Source: Streptomyces sp. NBC_01276 | GTDB taxonomy: Bacteria; Actinomycetota; Actinomycetes; Streptomycetales; Streptomycetaceae | DNA: 64,000 nt | Assembly: GCF_041435355.1 (NCBI RefSeq) | Contig: NZ_CP108442.1 | Location: 1,426,001 to 1,490,000 of the forward strand | Direction of reading: 5' to 3' | Shown here: one piece after another, positions 44,745-53,322 of the stretch | Layout of the letters: every line of letters starts with the position of its first letter | How positions within the stretch are numbered: the stretch's first letter is position 1 | The notes under the pieces: generated by a model | Database searches by the model: none | What the model saw: only the letters and a program-made list of their open reading frames with translations | What the model was told of the DNA's origin: nothing | Program-made: the position numbers and the translations under genes

Positions 44745-46084
44745 CAGCGGCCGGGCCAGGACCGTTCGACGGAGTCGGCGAACTGCCGGGAGCTCGCGCC
44801 GCCGATCCAGTCGACGGCTCCCTTCCAGAACGTCCCGGCGCCGACCGACGCCGGCATCAGGTCCGAACCGTCGAACCTGAACCGTGTCCCGGGATCCTGG
44901 AGCAGCTGGATCGAGAGCCTGTCGACCGGGGTCGCGGCGTTCGCCGGATCCACGCCCCTGTTCGCCGAGACGAACGGGCCCTTCTTCATGCGCGCGTTCG
45001 CGAAGTCCGCCGAGGCCAGATACTCCTGGAACGCCCGTACCTCGGGGCGGTCGGCGAACGCCGCGGTGAACACGCCACCGCCCAGTACGGGGTGGTCGAC
45101 CGGGTCGTCCCCCGGCAGGAGGAAGGCGGAGACGTCCCCGTCCGGTCCGATCCGGGTGCCCTTGGGCCATAGATCGGCATAGAACGAGGCCTGGCGGTGC
45201 ATCGCGCAGTCGCCGTGGAGAATCGGTGTGCCGGCTTCCTGGAAGGAGATCGACGCCATCGACCGGGCCGGACCGAAACCGCCGTTGGCGTACCGGTCGT
45301 TCTTGAGGATGGACCCCGCGGTGTCCATGGCCTTGATCACGCGCGGATCGTTGAACGGGATCTTGTGGGAGACCCACTGGTCGTAGACGTCCGTGCCCTG
45401 CTGGCGCAGCAGGACGTCCTCGATCCAGTCCGTCACGGGCCAGCCGGTGGCGTCGGCGGACCCGATGCCCGCGCACCACGGCTTGACGCCCGACGCCGCG
45501 ACCTTCTCCGTCACGGCCATCAGCTCGGACCACGTGCGGGGAACGCTCAGTCCCCTGTCGCGGAAGAACTTCGGGGAGTACCAGACGAACGACTTCACGT
45601 TCGCGACCAGTGGCGTGCCGTAGAGGGTGCCGTCCACGGTCGCGTAGCTGTTCCAGTCGGCCGACCAGCCCTGCTTCGCGAGGGCCGCGACCCCGGGGCT
45701 CGCGGGCTTGAGCTGCCCTGCCCGCGCGAAGCGTTCCAGGAGGCCGGGCTGAGGGAAGAACGCCACGTCGGGCGCATTCCCGCCGTCGACCCGGACCTGT
45801 ATCTGGGCCTCGAACTCCCCGTCCCCCTCGTACTGGACGTCGATTCCCGTGCAGTGCGCGAAGTCCGCCCAGGTCTCTTCGAACAGGTCGGCCTCCCGGT
45901 CCCGGTTCTCCGCGTAGACGGTGACCTGGGTGCCGGGGTGCTTGCCGTACCGGGCGTACTGCCCGCAGTCCGCGGTGGTGTGCGACGGCGACGCGCCGTC
46001 CTGCGGAACACCACAGGCGGCGGCGAGGGTGGCAAGGGCGGCGAGGGCGATGACGGCGAGCGCGGGCCTCGCGCCGAACCTCAT
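44744..46084 (-). CDS. Extracellular sugar-binding lipoprotein of the ABC transporter
   Basis: A 446-residue solute-binding protein. The signal ends in a lipobox LATLAAAC with Cys24, predicting a lipid anchor on the outer face. Family features include APDVAFFPQPGLLERFA and PVTDWIEDVLLRQQG, of the COG1653 sugar group. ATG 46084 follows GGAGATGCACCC. The first gene of the ABC unit; an 8-bp inverted repeat lies 79 nt upstream. The sugar cannot be told, though sites of this group bind oligosaccharides. Confidence 0.93.
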   Translation of the reverse strand: MRFGARPALAVIALAALATLAAACGVPQDGASPSHTTADCGQYARYGKHPGTQVTVYAENRDREADLFEETWADFAHCTGIDVQYEGDGEFEAQIQVRVDGGNAPDVAFFPQPGLLERFARAGQLKPASPGVAALAKQGWSADWNSYATVDGTLYGTPLVANVKSFVWYSPKFFRDRGLSVPRTWSELMAVTEKVAASGVKPWCAGIGSADATGWPVTDWIEDVLLRQQGTDVYDQWVSHKIPFNDPRVIKAMDTAGSILKNDRYANGGFGPARSMASISFQEAGTPILHGDCAMHRQASFYADLWPKGTRIGPDGDVSAFLLPGDDPVDHPVLGGGVFTAAFADRPEVRAFQEYLASADFANARMKKGPFVSANRGVDPANAATPVDRLSIQLLQDPGTRFRFDGSDLMPASVGAGTFWKGAVDWIGGASSRQFADSVERSWPGR

Positions 46085-46162
46085 GGGTGCATCTCCTCCG
46101 ATCGCCCGCCGAAGGGTTCTCGGGGCGATCAGAAGCTACCAGCGCTCGAACAACATCGACTA

Positions 46163-46182
46163 ATCGTTCGACTCCGAACGAT
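46163..46182. promoter_or_regulatory. Candidate operator upstream of the ABC operon
   Basis: A perfect inverted repeat ATCGTTCG-4 nt-CGAACGAT, 79 nt upstream of the binding-protein start and 5 nt after the stop of the hydrolase at 46187. A related half-site TCGAAC lies at about 46146. The AT-richer surroundings favour a promoter/operator over a terminator. Confidence 0.55.
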
Positions 46183-46186
46183 CACG

Positions 46187-46912
46187 TCATGGGGCGGTGG
46201 CCCGGATCGCGTCCTGGATCAGCTCCGCCACGGCCTTGGGCCGGGCGAGCATGACCAGGTGGGAGGAGTCGACCTCGACGGTGGTCATGCCGGCGCGCTC
46301 GTAGCCGTAGCGCTCCACATCGGGGTTGATCGTGCGGTCGGAGGAGGCGACCAGGCCCCACGAAGGCTTGGTCTTCCACGCGGCGACCGGCGCCGCCTCC
46401 GTGAAGGCACGTGCTGCCAGGGGGCGCTGGGAGACGGCGAGCACCGCGGCGAGTCCGGGGTCGACGTCCGCGGCGAACAGGGCGGGGAACCGGTCGACCG
46501 CCACCGAGACGTCGGTGCCGCTCTCGGTGGAACCGGCCACCGGGAACGGGGTGTGGACGAGCGCGTCGGCGAGGCCGGAGTCGGGGAAGCGGCCCTGCAG
46601 TTCGGCCAGGCTCTCGCCCTCCTCCAGCGCGTATCCCGCGAGGTACACCAATGCGCGGACGTTGTCCTCCGTCCCGGCGAGGGTGATCACGGCGCCGCCG
46701 TAGGAGTGCCCCACCAGGATCACGGGGCCTTCGACGGCACGGATCACGGAGGCGACGTACGCGGCGTCCTCGACGAGGCCGCGGTTGGGCACCGCGGGGG
46801 CCACCACGTCCAGCCCGGCGGCGATCAGTTCGGGGACGACGCGGGCGAAGCCGGAAGCGTCGGCGAAGGCGCCGTGGACCAGGACGACGGTGGGGCGGGC
46901 GTGTCGGGGCAT
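46187..46912 (-). CDS. Alpha/beta hydrolase
   Basis: A 241-residue alpha/beta-hydrolase with LVHGAFADASGFARV, nucleophile elbow VGHSYGGAVITLAG and His in VDSSHLVMLARP. ATG 46912 is preceded by GGAG. It is closely similar in layout to the protein at 30304, so the two are paralogues within 16 kb. It follows the broken GNAT gene by 65 nt. Substrate unknown. Confidence 0.9.
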   Translation of the reverse strand: MPRHARPTVVLVHGAFADASGFARVVPELIAAGLDVVAPAVPNRGLVEDAAYVASVIRAVEGPVILVGHSYGGAVITLAGTEDNVRALVYLAGYALEEGESLAELQGRFPDSGLADALVHTPFPVAGSTESGTDVSVAVDRFPALFAADVDPGLAAVLAVSQRPLAARAFTEAAPVAAWKTKPSWGLVASSDRTINPDVERYGYERAGMTTVEVDSSHLVMLARPKAVAELIQDAIRATAP

Positions 46913-46977
46913 GGGAGAACTCCGGGGTGCGTGAAACGGGATGGGGTGGGAGGTGCCGGAGGCGGATGCGCGGCGCT

Positions 46978-47306
46978 TCACAGGCCGAAGCGGGCACGCC
47001 GCGCCTCGGGCACCAGGTCGGTGTATTCGGGGTGCTTGCCGATCCAGCCCCGGATGAACGGGCAGTACGGCAGGACGCGCAGCCCTCGGTCCCGGGCGTC
47101 GTCAAGGGCCCCACGGGCGAGCAGCCCGCCCAGGCCCCGGCCCGCGAACCGGCTGTCGGTCTCGGTGTGGATGAAGGCGATCTCGCCCTCCGAGAGGTGG
47201 TACTCGGCGAAGCCCGCGGTCTCGGTACCCGCGGTCTCGGTACCGGCGTCGCCGACGAGGATCTCGTACCGGGACTTCTCGGGCGGTCCGTCACCTGGGG
47301 TTCCAT
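46978..47306 (-). pseudogene. GNAT N-acetyltransferase (YjdJ-type), frameshifted near its start
   Basis: The frame from about 47281 to the stop carries FAEYHLSEGEIAFIHTETDS, GRGLGGLLARGALDDAR and PYCPFIRGWIGKHPEY, a complete small GNAT acetyl-CoA-binding domain. The only good start, ATG 47306 with AGGAG upstream, is in another frame: MEPQVTDRP then shifts. One missing C in the run at 47281-47283 would restore MEPQVTDRPEKSRYEILV. No other start exists in the domain's frame. There is also a 15-nt in-frame duplication (TETAG twice) near 47216-47245. Either a true pseudogene or an assembly error. Confidence 0.8.
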
Positions 47307-47351
47307 GGGTGCTCCTGTGCGGTCGTGGTGTGACGTGGTGGTGGGTTCGGG

Positions 47352-48089
47352 TCAGAGCGTGCGGCGCACGCCCGCCTGGCGTTCCAGGTCGCGGAGCTGG
47401 ACGGCCAGGTCGCCTTCCACGGCGAGGTGGGCGGGGCCGCTGCGGCCGATGGGCAGGACCTGCTCGCTGCGCATGTCCTCGAGCATCAGGGCGAACGCCG
47501 TGTACATCGCGACGAGCGCCACCACGAGGCCGAGCGCGCCGGCCGTGCGGGTCAGCCATTGGGCGCCGGTGATGCCCGCGAGGCCGGTGGCCGCCCAGCG
47601 GGGCAGGGAGACCGCGAGCACGAACCACAGCGCGCGCTTGGGCCGGGTCACGGCGGTCATCAGCGCCCCGAAGCCAAGGAGCGCCAGGTTGAACACGCCG
47701 AGGACCTGAAGGCCGTCGGCCGCGCCGCTGAGCATGACGAGCGAGTAGGGCAGCCAGCTGCCGGCGAACACCGCCATCAGCGTCGCCGCGATCACGTCAC
47801 GGGCACCGAAGGCCAGCACGCTCACCAGGAGTTGGAGGACGAAGGCCGGCAGCACGGTGAAGGCGACGGCGGCGCGGGCCGCCTCGTCGAAGAGACCGAG
47901 CTGCAGGCAGCCCGTCATCACGGAAGCGATGGATATCGTGAAGAAGCCGAGCGGCATGGGTGAGGCGATGGGACGCAGGTTGATCCGGGTCATCGACCGG
48001 AGGTCCGGCTCGAAACCGCGTCCCGGGGGAACGTCCGGCGGGGTTGGCGGGGTGTCGCCGCCGTCGGCGACGGGGGAGGCTGCGTTCAT
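47352..48089 (-). CDS. GPR1/FUN34/YaaH-family (SatP-type) acetate transporter
   Basis: A 245-residue membrane protein with six predicted helices. RPIASPMPLGFFTISIAS carries a variant of the NPAPLGL motif at the first helix; VFGAGSW-like FAGSWLPYSLVML and GALGLVVALVAMYTAFALML follow. SatP-type proteins move acetate or succinate with protons. ATG 48089 lies 16 nt after the amidohydrolase stop with AGAGAGACC upstream. The motif is altered (SPMPLGF for NPAPLGL), so substrate may differ. Confidence 0.85.
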   Translation of the reverse strand: MNAASPVADGGDTPPTPPDVPPGRGFEPDLRSMTRINLRPIASPMPLGFFTISIASVMTGCLQLGLFDEAARAAVAFTVLPAFVLQLLVSVLAFGARDVIAATLMAVFAGSWLPYSLVMLSGAADGLQVLGVFNLALLGFGALMTAVTRPKRALWFVLAVSLPRWAATGLAGITGAQWLTRTAGALGLVVALVAMYTAFALMLEDMRSEQVLPIGRSGPAHLAVEGDLAVQLRDLERQAGVRRTL

Positions 48090-48105
48090 CGGGTGGGTCT
48101 CTCTT

Positions 48106-50022
48106 TCAGTGATCGAAGCAGGGGTCGACGAGGGACGGCGTCGTCTCGGGAACGGAGCCGCGCGCGACGCGCCAGCGGCGGTGCTGCTCGGACTCGGCGA
48201 CGGCCTCGGCCACGCGTGACGCCTGGTAGGCGCCGCCCTGGCCCTCCCGGCCCTCCCGGCCCGACTGGTAGCCGCCGAAATGGGCCACCGGGCTCCACTC
48301 GGGGGTCACCGGCGGAACCGTCTCGTCGAGACCCCCGTACTCCGCGGTCGCGTAGACGATGCGGCCGCCGACGACGGTGAGGACGGACTCGATGTCGGGA
48401 ATGACGTCCTCGGGCACGGTGAGGAAGTCGTCGGAGAGGATGGCGAGGTCGCCGTACGAGCCTTCCCGCAGGGTTCCCTTGACGTCCTGCTCGCCGGTGA
48501 GCCGGGCACCCCCGCGGGTATAGAGGTCGAGGGCGGTCTCGCGGTCGAGCAGGTTCCCCGCCGGATAGAGCGCGGTGCCTCCGACGGTGCGCCCGGTCAC
48601 GAGCCAGTGGAGTGCGACCCACGGGTTGTACGAGGAGACGCGGGTGGCGTCGGTTCCGGCCGCGACGGTCAGACCGCGGTCGAGCATGGCCCGGACCGGA
48701 GGGGTGTGGGCGGCGGCCCCGGCGCCGTAGCGGTCGAGGAACGCGGCGCCCTGGAAGGACATCCGGTTCTGGACCGAGACGGCGCCGCCGAGGGCGGCGA
48801 TCCGGTCGAGGCTGCCGGCCGAGACGGTCTCCGCGTGGTCGAAGAGCCAGCGGTTGCCGCCGGGGAACAGCCCCTCCGCGGCGAGCTTCTCGAAGACGGC
48901 CAGGTCGCGGCGGATCGTCTCGTCGTAGGTCGCGTGGAGCCGGAAGCCCCAGCCCTTCTCCAGGAGGAGCCGGACGGCGCTCTCGAACTCGCCCTCGTAG
49001 CCCGCGGCGAGCTCGGGCCGGGGCTCGGAGAAGTTCTCGAAGTCAGCGGCCGCCCAGGTCAGGTTCTCGCCCGCGCCGTTCAGCCGGAGCCACTCGTCCC
49101 CGTCCCCGGGCTTGACCATCTCGGTCCAGCGCGTCAGGTCGGCGAGTTCCTGCCCGGCCGTCTGCGGGAAGAGGTGGTAGGCGATCCGCAGGGTCAGTTC
49201 CCCCGACCCGGCGAGGTCGGCGACCGTGGCGTAGTTGTCGGGGAAGTTCTGGAACCCGCCGGCCGCGTCGACCGCGGACGTCAGTCCGAAGCGGTTCAGT
49301 TCGCGCAGGAAGTGACGGGTCGACGTCCGCTTGTCGTCCTCGTCGAGAGCCGGTGCCTTGGCCAGGGTCGAGTACAGGAGGAGAGCGCTCGGCGCGGCGA
49401 GGAGAACGCCGTTGGGTTCGCCGTCCCGGCCCCGTACGATCTGCCCGCCGCGGGGATCCGGGGTGTCACGGGTGAATCCGGCTGCCCGCACCGCGGCCCG
49501 GTTCATCAGGGCCGACTGGTACAGGTGCAGGACGAAGACGGGGGTGTCGGGGGCGGCGGCGTTCAGCTCGGCGACGGTCGGCATCCTGCGCTCGGCGAAC
49601 TGTTCGGCGGTCCAGCCGCCCACCACCCGGATCCACTGCCCCCTGGGGGTGCGGCCGGCCTGCTCGCGCAGCATCGCCAGGGCGTGCCGGAGGCTTCGTA
49701 CGCCGTCCCAGCGCAGCTCCAGGACGTAGTTCAGGCCGCCCCGGATGACATGCAGGTGCGAGTCGTTCAGGCCGGGGATCACCCGGCGGCCCAGGGCGTC
49801 GACGACCCTCGTTCCCGGCCCGACGAGGTGGGCGAGGCCGTGGTCGTCACCGAGGGCCGCGACCCGGCCGCCGCGGATGGCGACGGCACGGGCCTCGGGG
49901 CGGGCGGGGTCGCCGGTGAACACCTTGGCGTTGCGGACGAGGAGGTCGGCGTGCTCGTGTTCCCTCCGCGGGGCGGGGACGAGGCCCGCCACCGGCATGC
50001 TCGTCGCCGACGGCCCGGTCAT
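48106..50022 (-). CDS. YtcJ-like metal-dependent amidohydrolase
   Basis: A 638-residue member of the amidohydrolase-3 family. An N-terminal beta-sandwich (LLVRNAKVFTGDPARPEARA) precedes the TIM barrel with the metal site DSHLHV, later RLHATYDE and FDHAETVS histidines, and AGTDATRVSSYNPW aspartate. These residues are complete, so it should be active, on an unknown amide or related substrate. ATG 50022 overlaps the esterase stop (ATGA). The C-terminal 60 residues carry a Gly/Arg-rich linker. Confidence 0.92.
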   Translation of the reverse strand: MTGPSATSMPVAGLVPAPRREHEHADLLVRNAKVFTGDPARPEARAVAIRGGRVAALGDDHGLAHLVGPGTRVVDALGRRVIPGLNDSHLHVIRGGLNYVLELRWDGVRSLRHALAMLREQAGRTPRGQWIRVVGGWTAEQFAERRMPTVAELNAAAPDTPVFVLHLYQSALMNRAAVRAAGFTRDTPDPRGGQIVRGRDGEPNGVLLAAPSALLLYSTLAKAPALDEDDKRTSTRHFLRELNRFGLTSAVDAAGGFQNFPDNYATVADLAGSGELTLRIAYHLFPQTAGQELADLTRWTEMVKPGDGDEWLRLNGAGENLTWAAADFENFSEPRPELAAGYEGEFESAVRLLLEKGWGFRLHATYDETIRRDLAVFEKLAAEGLFPGGNRWLFDHAETVSAGSLDRIAALGGAVSVQNRMSFQGAAFLDRYGAGAAAHTPPVRAMLDRGLTVAAGTDATRVSSYNPWVALHWLVTGRTVGGTALYPAGNLLDRETALDLYTRGGARLTGEQDVKGTLREGSYGDLAILSDDFLTVPEDVIPDIESVLTVVGGRIVYATAEYGGLDETVPPVTPEWSPVAHFGGYQSGREGREGQGGAYQASRVAEAVAESEQHRRWRVARGSVPETTPSLVDPCFDH

Positions 50023-50972
50023 GCGAGGGCCTCGCGCAGGGTGTCGGTGGCGAGACCGAGGGCGAGCTCAGCGGCCCGCGTCCCGCGCAGCGCGTTCAGC
50101 ATGACGAAGTCGTGGATGGCGCCCTGGACGCGCAGGGCGGTGACGGGGACTCCGGCGGCGCGCAGCTTCGCCGCGTACGCCTCGCCCTCGTCGCGCAGGA
50201 CGTCGGCCTCGGCGGTGATGACCAGGGCCGGCGGCAGGCCGGTGAGCTGCTCGGTGGAGGCGCGCAGCGGGGAGGCGGTGATCTGGGCGCGCTCGGCCTC
50301 GTCGGTCGTGTACTGGTCCCAGAACCACTTCATGGCGTCGCGGCGCAGGAAGTGGCCCTCGGCGAACTCGTGGTACGAGTCGGTGTCGAAACTCGCGTCC
50401 GTGACCGGGTAGAAGAGGACTTGCTGGACGAGCGCGACGTCGCCGCGCCCCTTGGCCATGAGGGTGAGGGCGGCGCTCATGTTGCCGCCGACGGAGTCGC
50501 CGGCGACGGCGATCCGCGTGCCGTCGAGGTCCTTGTGGTGGCCCTCGCGGGCGATCCACTGGGCGACGCCGTAGTTCTGCTCGATCGCGACGGGATAGCG
50601 CGCCTCGGGCGAGAGGTCGTACTCGGGGAACACCACGGCCGCCCCCGTGCCGACGGCCAGTTCGCGGACGAGCCGGTCGTGGGTGTGGGCGTTGCCGAAG
50701 ACCCAGCCGGCGCCGTGGATGTAGAGGATGACGGGGAGCGGGCCGGTGGCGTGGCGCGGGCGGACGATCCGGGCGCGGACGTCGCCGGCCGGGCCGCCGT
50801 GAACGGTGATCCACTCCTCGTCGACGTCGGGCAGGGGAACGCCCTCGCCGCTCTGGACGTCGTCCACGGCCTTACGGCCCTCGGCGACGGGGATCTGGTA
50901 GAGGTACGGCGGCTGGGCGGTGGCGTCGGCGAAGGCCCGGGCGGCGGGTTCGAGGACCGGACGGTTTGTCAT
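50019..50972 (-). CDS. HSL-type alpha/beta-hydrolase (esterase)
   Basis: A 317-residue hormone-sensitive-lipase-group hydrolase: oxyanion motif YIHGAGWVFGN (HGAGW for the usual HGGG), nucleophile VAGDSVGGNMSAA, Asp in ITAEADVLRDEGE and His in GAIHDFVMLNA. It probably hydrolyses short acyl esters. ATG 50972 is set by overlap with the small frame upstream (ATGA) and by GGAGAACCC. It begins an esterase-amidohydrolase-SatP unit that could supply and then export or import a small acid. Confidence 0.93.
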   Translation of the reverse strand: MTNRPVLEPAARAFADATAQPPYLYQIPVAEGRKAVDDVQSGEGVPLPDVDEEWITVHGGPAGDVRARIVRPRHATGPLPVILYIHGAGWVFGNAHTHDRLVRELAVGTGAAVVFPEYDLSPEARYPVAIEQNYGVAQWIAREGHHKDLDGTRIAVAGDSVGGNMSAALTLMAKGRGDVALVQQVLFYPVTDASFDTDSYHEFAEGHFLRRDAMKWFWDQYTTDEAERAQITASPLRASTEQLTGLPPALVITAEADVLRDEGEAYAAKLRAAGVPVTALRVQGAIHDFVMLNALRGTRAAELALGLATDTLREALA

Positions 50973-51100
50973 GAGGGGTTCTCCTTCTGGGTGCCGGTGG
51001 CGGCGGCCGGGACGCTCGCGGGTACGGCGGGGGCAGCGCCCGTCAGCGCGGCCACCGGGGCCGGCAGGGCGAGGGCGAGGGTGCGTCTCGTGGGATGCAT
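50969..51100 (-). CDS. Small secreted peptide or truncated signal sequence
   Basis: A 43-residue frame from ATG 51100: MHPTRRTLALALPAPVAALT, then an Ala/Val-rich region ending GTQKENPS. It has the basic start and hydrophobic core of a signal peptide but almost nothing after it. Its stop overlaps the esterase start (ATGA), which argues that it is translated. It may be a decayed secreted protein whose leader now drives the esterase. Confidence 0.45.
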   Translation of the reverse strand: MHPTRRTLALALPAPVAALTGAAPAVPASVPAAATGTQKENPS

Positions 51101-51215
51101 GAGGTTTCTTTTCGGGTGAAGCGTTCGGGCGGCCTCGGTCGGTCGGGGGGCGCCGGTCGGGGGGCGCGCAGGGTGAGCGGGAGGGGCGCGCCGGACGAGC
51201 GGACGGGACCTCGCC

Positions 51216-52640
51216 TCAGAGGCCGTACGCCTCCAGGAGCCGGAGCCAGACCTCGCTCACCGTCGGGAAGGCGGGCACGGCGTGCCACAGACGCTCCAGG
51301 GGGACCTCGCCCACGATGGCCACGGTGGCCGTGTGGACGAGTTCGGCCGCCATCGGGCCGGTGAGTGTGCAGCCGACGACGACCCGTCGGGTCTCGTCGA
51401 CGACGAGCTTGGCGAGGCCGCGGTAGTCGTCCGCGTAGAGCGCGGCCCCTGCGACGTCGTCGATGCGGTACTCCACCGTGCGTACCGCGAGACCCGCTTC
51501 GCGCGCCGCGCGTTCCGTGAGACCGACGCTCGCGACTTCGGGGCGGGTGAAGACGGCCTGCGGGACGGCGACGTGGTCGGCCTCCGCGCTCCACGGCTGC
51601 CGGCCGCCGGTGACGGCCGGGCGCCCCGCGGCTCGCTCGGCGATCGCCGCCGCGCAGGCGCGGGCCTGGTACTTGGCCATGTGGGTCAGCGGCGCACGGT
51701 GGTTCACGTCGCCGACGGCATAGAGCCATTCGCCGCCGACCGCGGTGACCCGGCAGGTGTCGTCGACCGGGAGCCAGTCGCCTGCGGGCAGACCGACGGA
51801 GCCCAGGCCGAGGTCCGCCGTGCGCGGGCGCCGGCCCACTGCGGCGAGGACCTCGTCGCAGACGAGGGCGGTGCCGTCGTCGGTGTTCACGGTCACCGTG
51901 CGGGTGTCGGCGCCGCGGGTGACCCGGACGGCCGACGCCCCGAAACGGATCGTGACGCCCAGATCGCCCAGCCCCCGGGTGACCTCTTCGCCGGCACACG
52001 GCTCCCACCCGGTCAGCAGGGCCTGGTCGCGGACCAGCAGAGTGACGGAGGAACCGAGCGAGCGCCATGCGGTGGCCATCTCGCAGGCCACCACTCCCCC
52101 GCCGATGACGACGAGCCGCTCGGGCACCGCGTCGGCCGTGGTGGCCTGCCGGCTGGTCCACACACCGATCCGGTCGAGCCCTTCGACCGGCGGAAGGGCG
52201 GGTTCCGTGCCGGTGCAGACCACGACCGCGCGCCGGGCGCGCAGGGTACGGACCGTGCCGTCGGCCCCGGTCACCTCCACCCGGCGCTCGCCGGCGAGCC
52301 GTCCGTGCCCCCGTACGAGCGCGATGCCCGCACCGTCGAGCCAGTCGGCCTGGCCGGTGTCGTCGCCGCGCCCGGTGAAGCGGTCACGGCGGGCCAGGAC
52401 GCGCGCCGGGTCGAGTGCCGCCGTGACCGCCTGCCGGGCACCGTCCACCGAGCGGGCCGCCGCTCGGGCGGTGCCGGGTCGCAGCAGGGCCTTGCTCGGC
52501 ACGCAGGCACGGTAGGAGCACTCGCCGCCGACCGCCTCGGCCTCGACCACGACGGCGGTCAGCCCCGACCGGACGGTCCGGCCGGCGACGACCTCGCCGG
52601 CCGGACCGCCGCCGACCACGACGACGTCGTACGTGTCCAT
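51216..52640 (-). CDS. FAD-dependent pyridine nucleotide-disulfide oxidoreductase
   Basis: A 474-residue class-I flavoprotein: FAD motif VVVGGGPAGEVVAG, redox disulfide GGECSYRACVPSK (CxxxxC), NAD-binding VVIGGGVVACEMATAW, and LYAVGDVNHRAPLTHMAKYQ. The C-terminal motif is AFPTVSEVWLR where lipoamide dehydrogenases have HPTxSE, so the catalytic His is replaced and dihydrolipoamide is an unlikely substrate. ATG 52640 overlaps the Dps stop (TGATG). The Dps partnership suggests a role in redox stress. Confidence 0.92.
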   Translation of the reverse strand: MDTYDVVVVGGGPAGEVVAGRTVRSGLTAVVVEAEAVGGECSYRACVPSKALLRPGTARAAARSVDGARQAVTAALDPARVLARRDRFTGRGDDTGQADWLDGAGIALVRGHGRLAGERRVEVTGADGTVRTLRARRAVVVCTGTEPALPPVEGLDRIGVWTSRQATTADAVPERLVVIGGGVVACEMATAWRSLGSSVTLLVRDQALLTGWEPCAGEEVTRGLGDLGVTIRFGASAVRVTRGADTRTVTVNTDDGTALVCDEVLAAVGRRPRTADLGLGSVGLPAGDWLPVDDTCRVTAVGGEWLYAVGDVNHRAPLTHMAKYQARACAAAIAERAAGRPAVTGGRQPWSAEADHVAVPQAVFTRPEVASVGLTERAAREAGLAVRTVEYRIDDVAGAALYADDYRGLAKLVVDETRRVVVGCTLTGPMAAELVHTATVAIVGEVPLERLWHAVPAFPTVSEVWLRLLEAYGL

Positions 52641-53218
52641 CAGCCGTGCACCAGGGGGGTGTCCACGAGGTGCTCGGCCAGGAACCACACCTGCGCCTCG
52701 CCGGTCCGGATGACATCCGAGACGAGGAGGTCGGCGCTGCCCTCGTCGCCCTCCCCGGTGAGCCGGGCGGCGGCGTCCCGGACGTCGATCAGGATCCGCT
52801 CGTGCCCGTCGAGGAGCCTCGACAGCATGACGGGCACCGGCTCGACGCCGTCCGGCGGCCGGGGGATCGCGGTCAGCTCCGCGACGTGGCGAGGATCCCC
52901 GACGGCGACGCCGCCGAGGCTCTGGACCCGCTCGGCCAGCGCGTCCGCGATGGCCAGTTGGGCCTCTGCGTGCTTGTCCAGCATCAGGTGGAGCGAGTAG
53001 AAGGTCGCCCCGCGCATGAGCCAGTGGTGCTTCTTGTAGAGGGAGTACAGGATCTGCGTGTCGGCGAGGACGCGGTTCAGCCGCTGGCAGCCGTACATGC
53101 GCGTGTCGTGGCCGAGGCCGATCGGCAACTGCTTGAGCGTGCCGAACGCCTGGGTCTCGGCGCCCTTCTGGTGCAGAAGCGGCTGGCCGCCGCCGTGCGG
53201 GGTCGTGAGTGTGTCCAT
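52640..53218 (-). CDS. Dps-family DNA-binding ferritin-like protein
   Basis: A 192-residue Dps protein. The ferroxidase motif HHWLMRGATFYSLHLMLDKH, then AEAQ, keeps the His/Asp/Glu iron ligands shared between subunits. The N-terminal tail of about 40 residues (TLTTPHGGGQPLLHQKGAET) is longer than in E. coli and not strongly basic. ATG 53218 follows AGGAGCACCCG. Dps dodecamers oxidise and store iron and protect DNA. Its overlap with the flavoprotein gene implies joint expression. Confidence 0.94.
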   Translation of the reverse strand: MDTLTTPHGGGQPLLHQKGAETQAFGTLKQLPIGLGHDTRMYGCQRLNRVLADTQILYSLYKKHHWLMRGATFYSLHLMLDKHAEAQLAIADALAERVQSLGGVAVGDPRHVAELTAIPRPPDGVEPVPVMLSRLLDGHERILIDVRDAAARLTGEGDEGSADLLVSDVIRTGEAQVWFLAEHLVDTPLVHG

Positions 53219-53322
53219 CGGGTGCTCCTGCTCGGGAGGGAGTGGGAAGGGCCCGGCCGCCCGGCCGGGGGTACGCGGGCGGCCGGACCCGGTCTGCGCG
53301 GCTCGCGCTGAACGCTCAGCGC

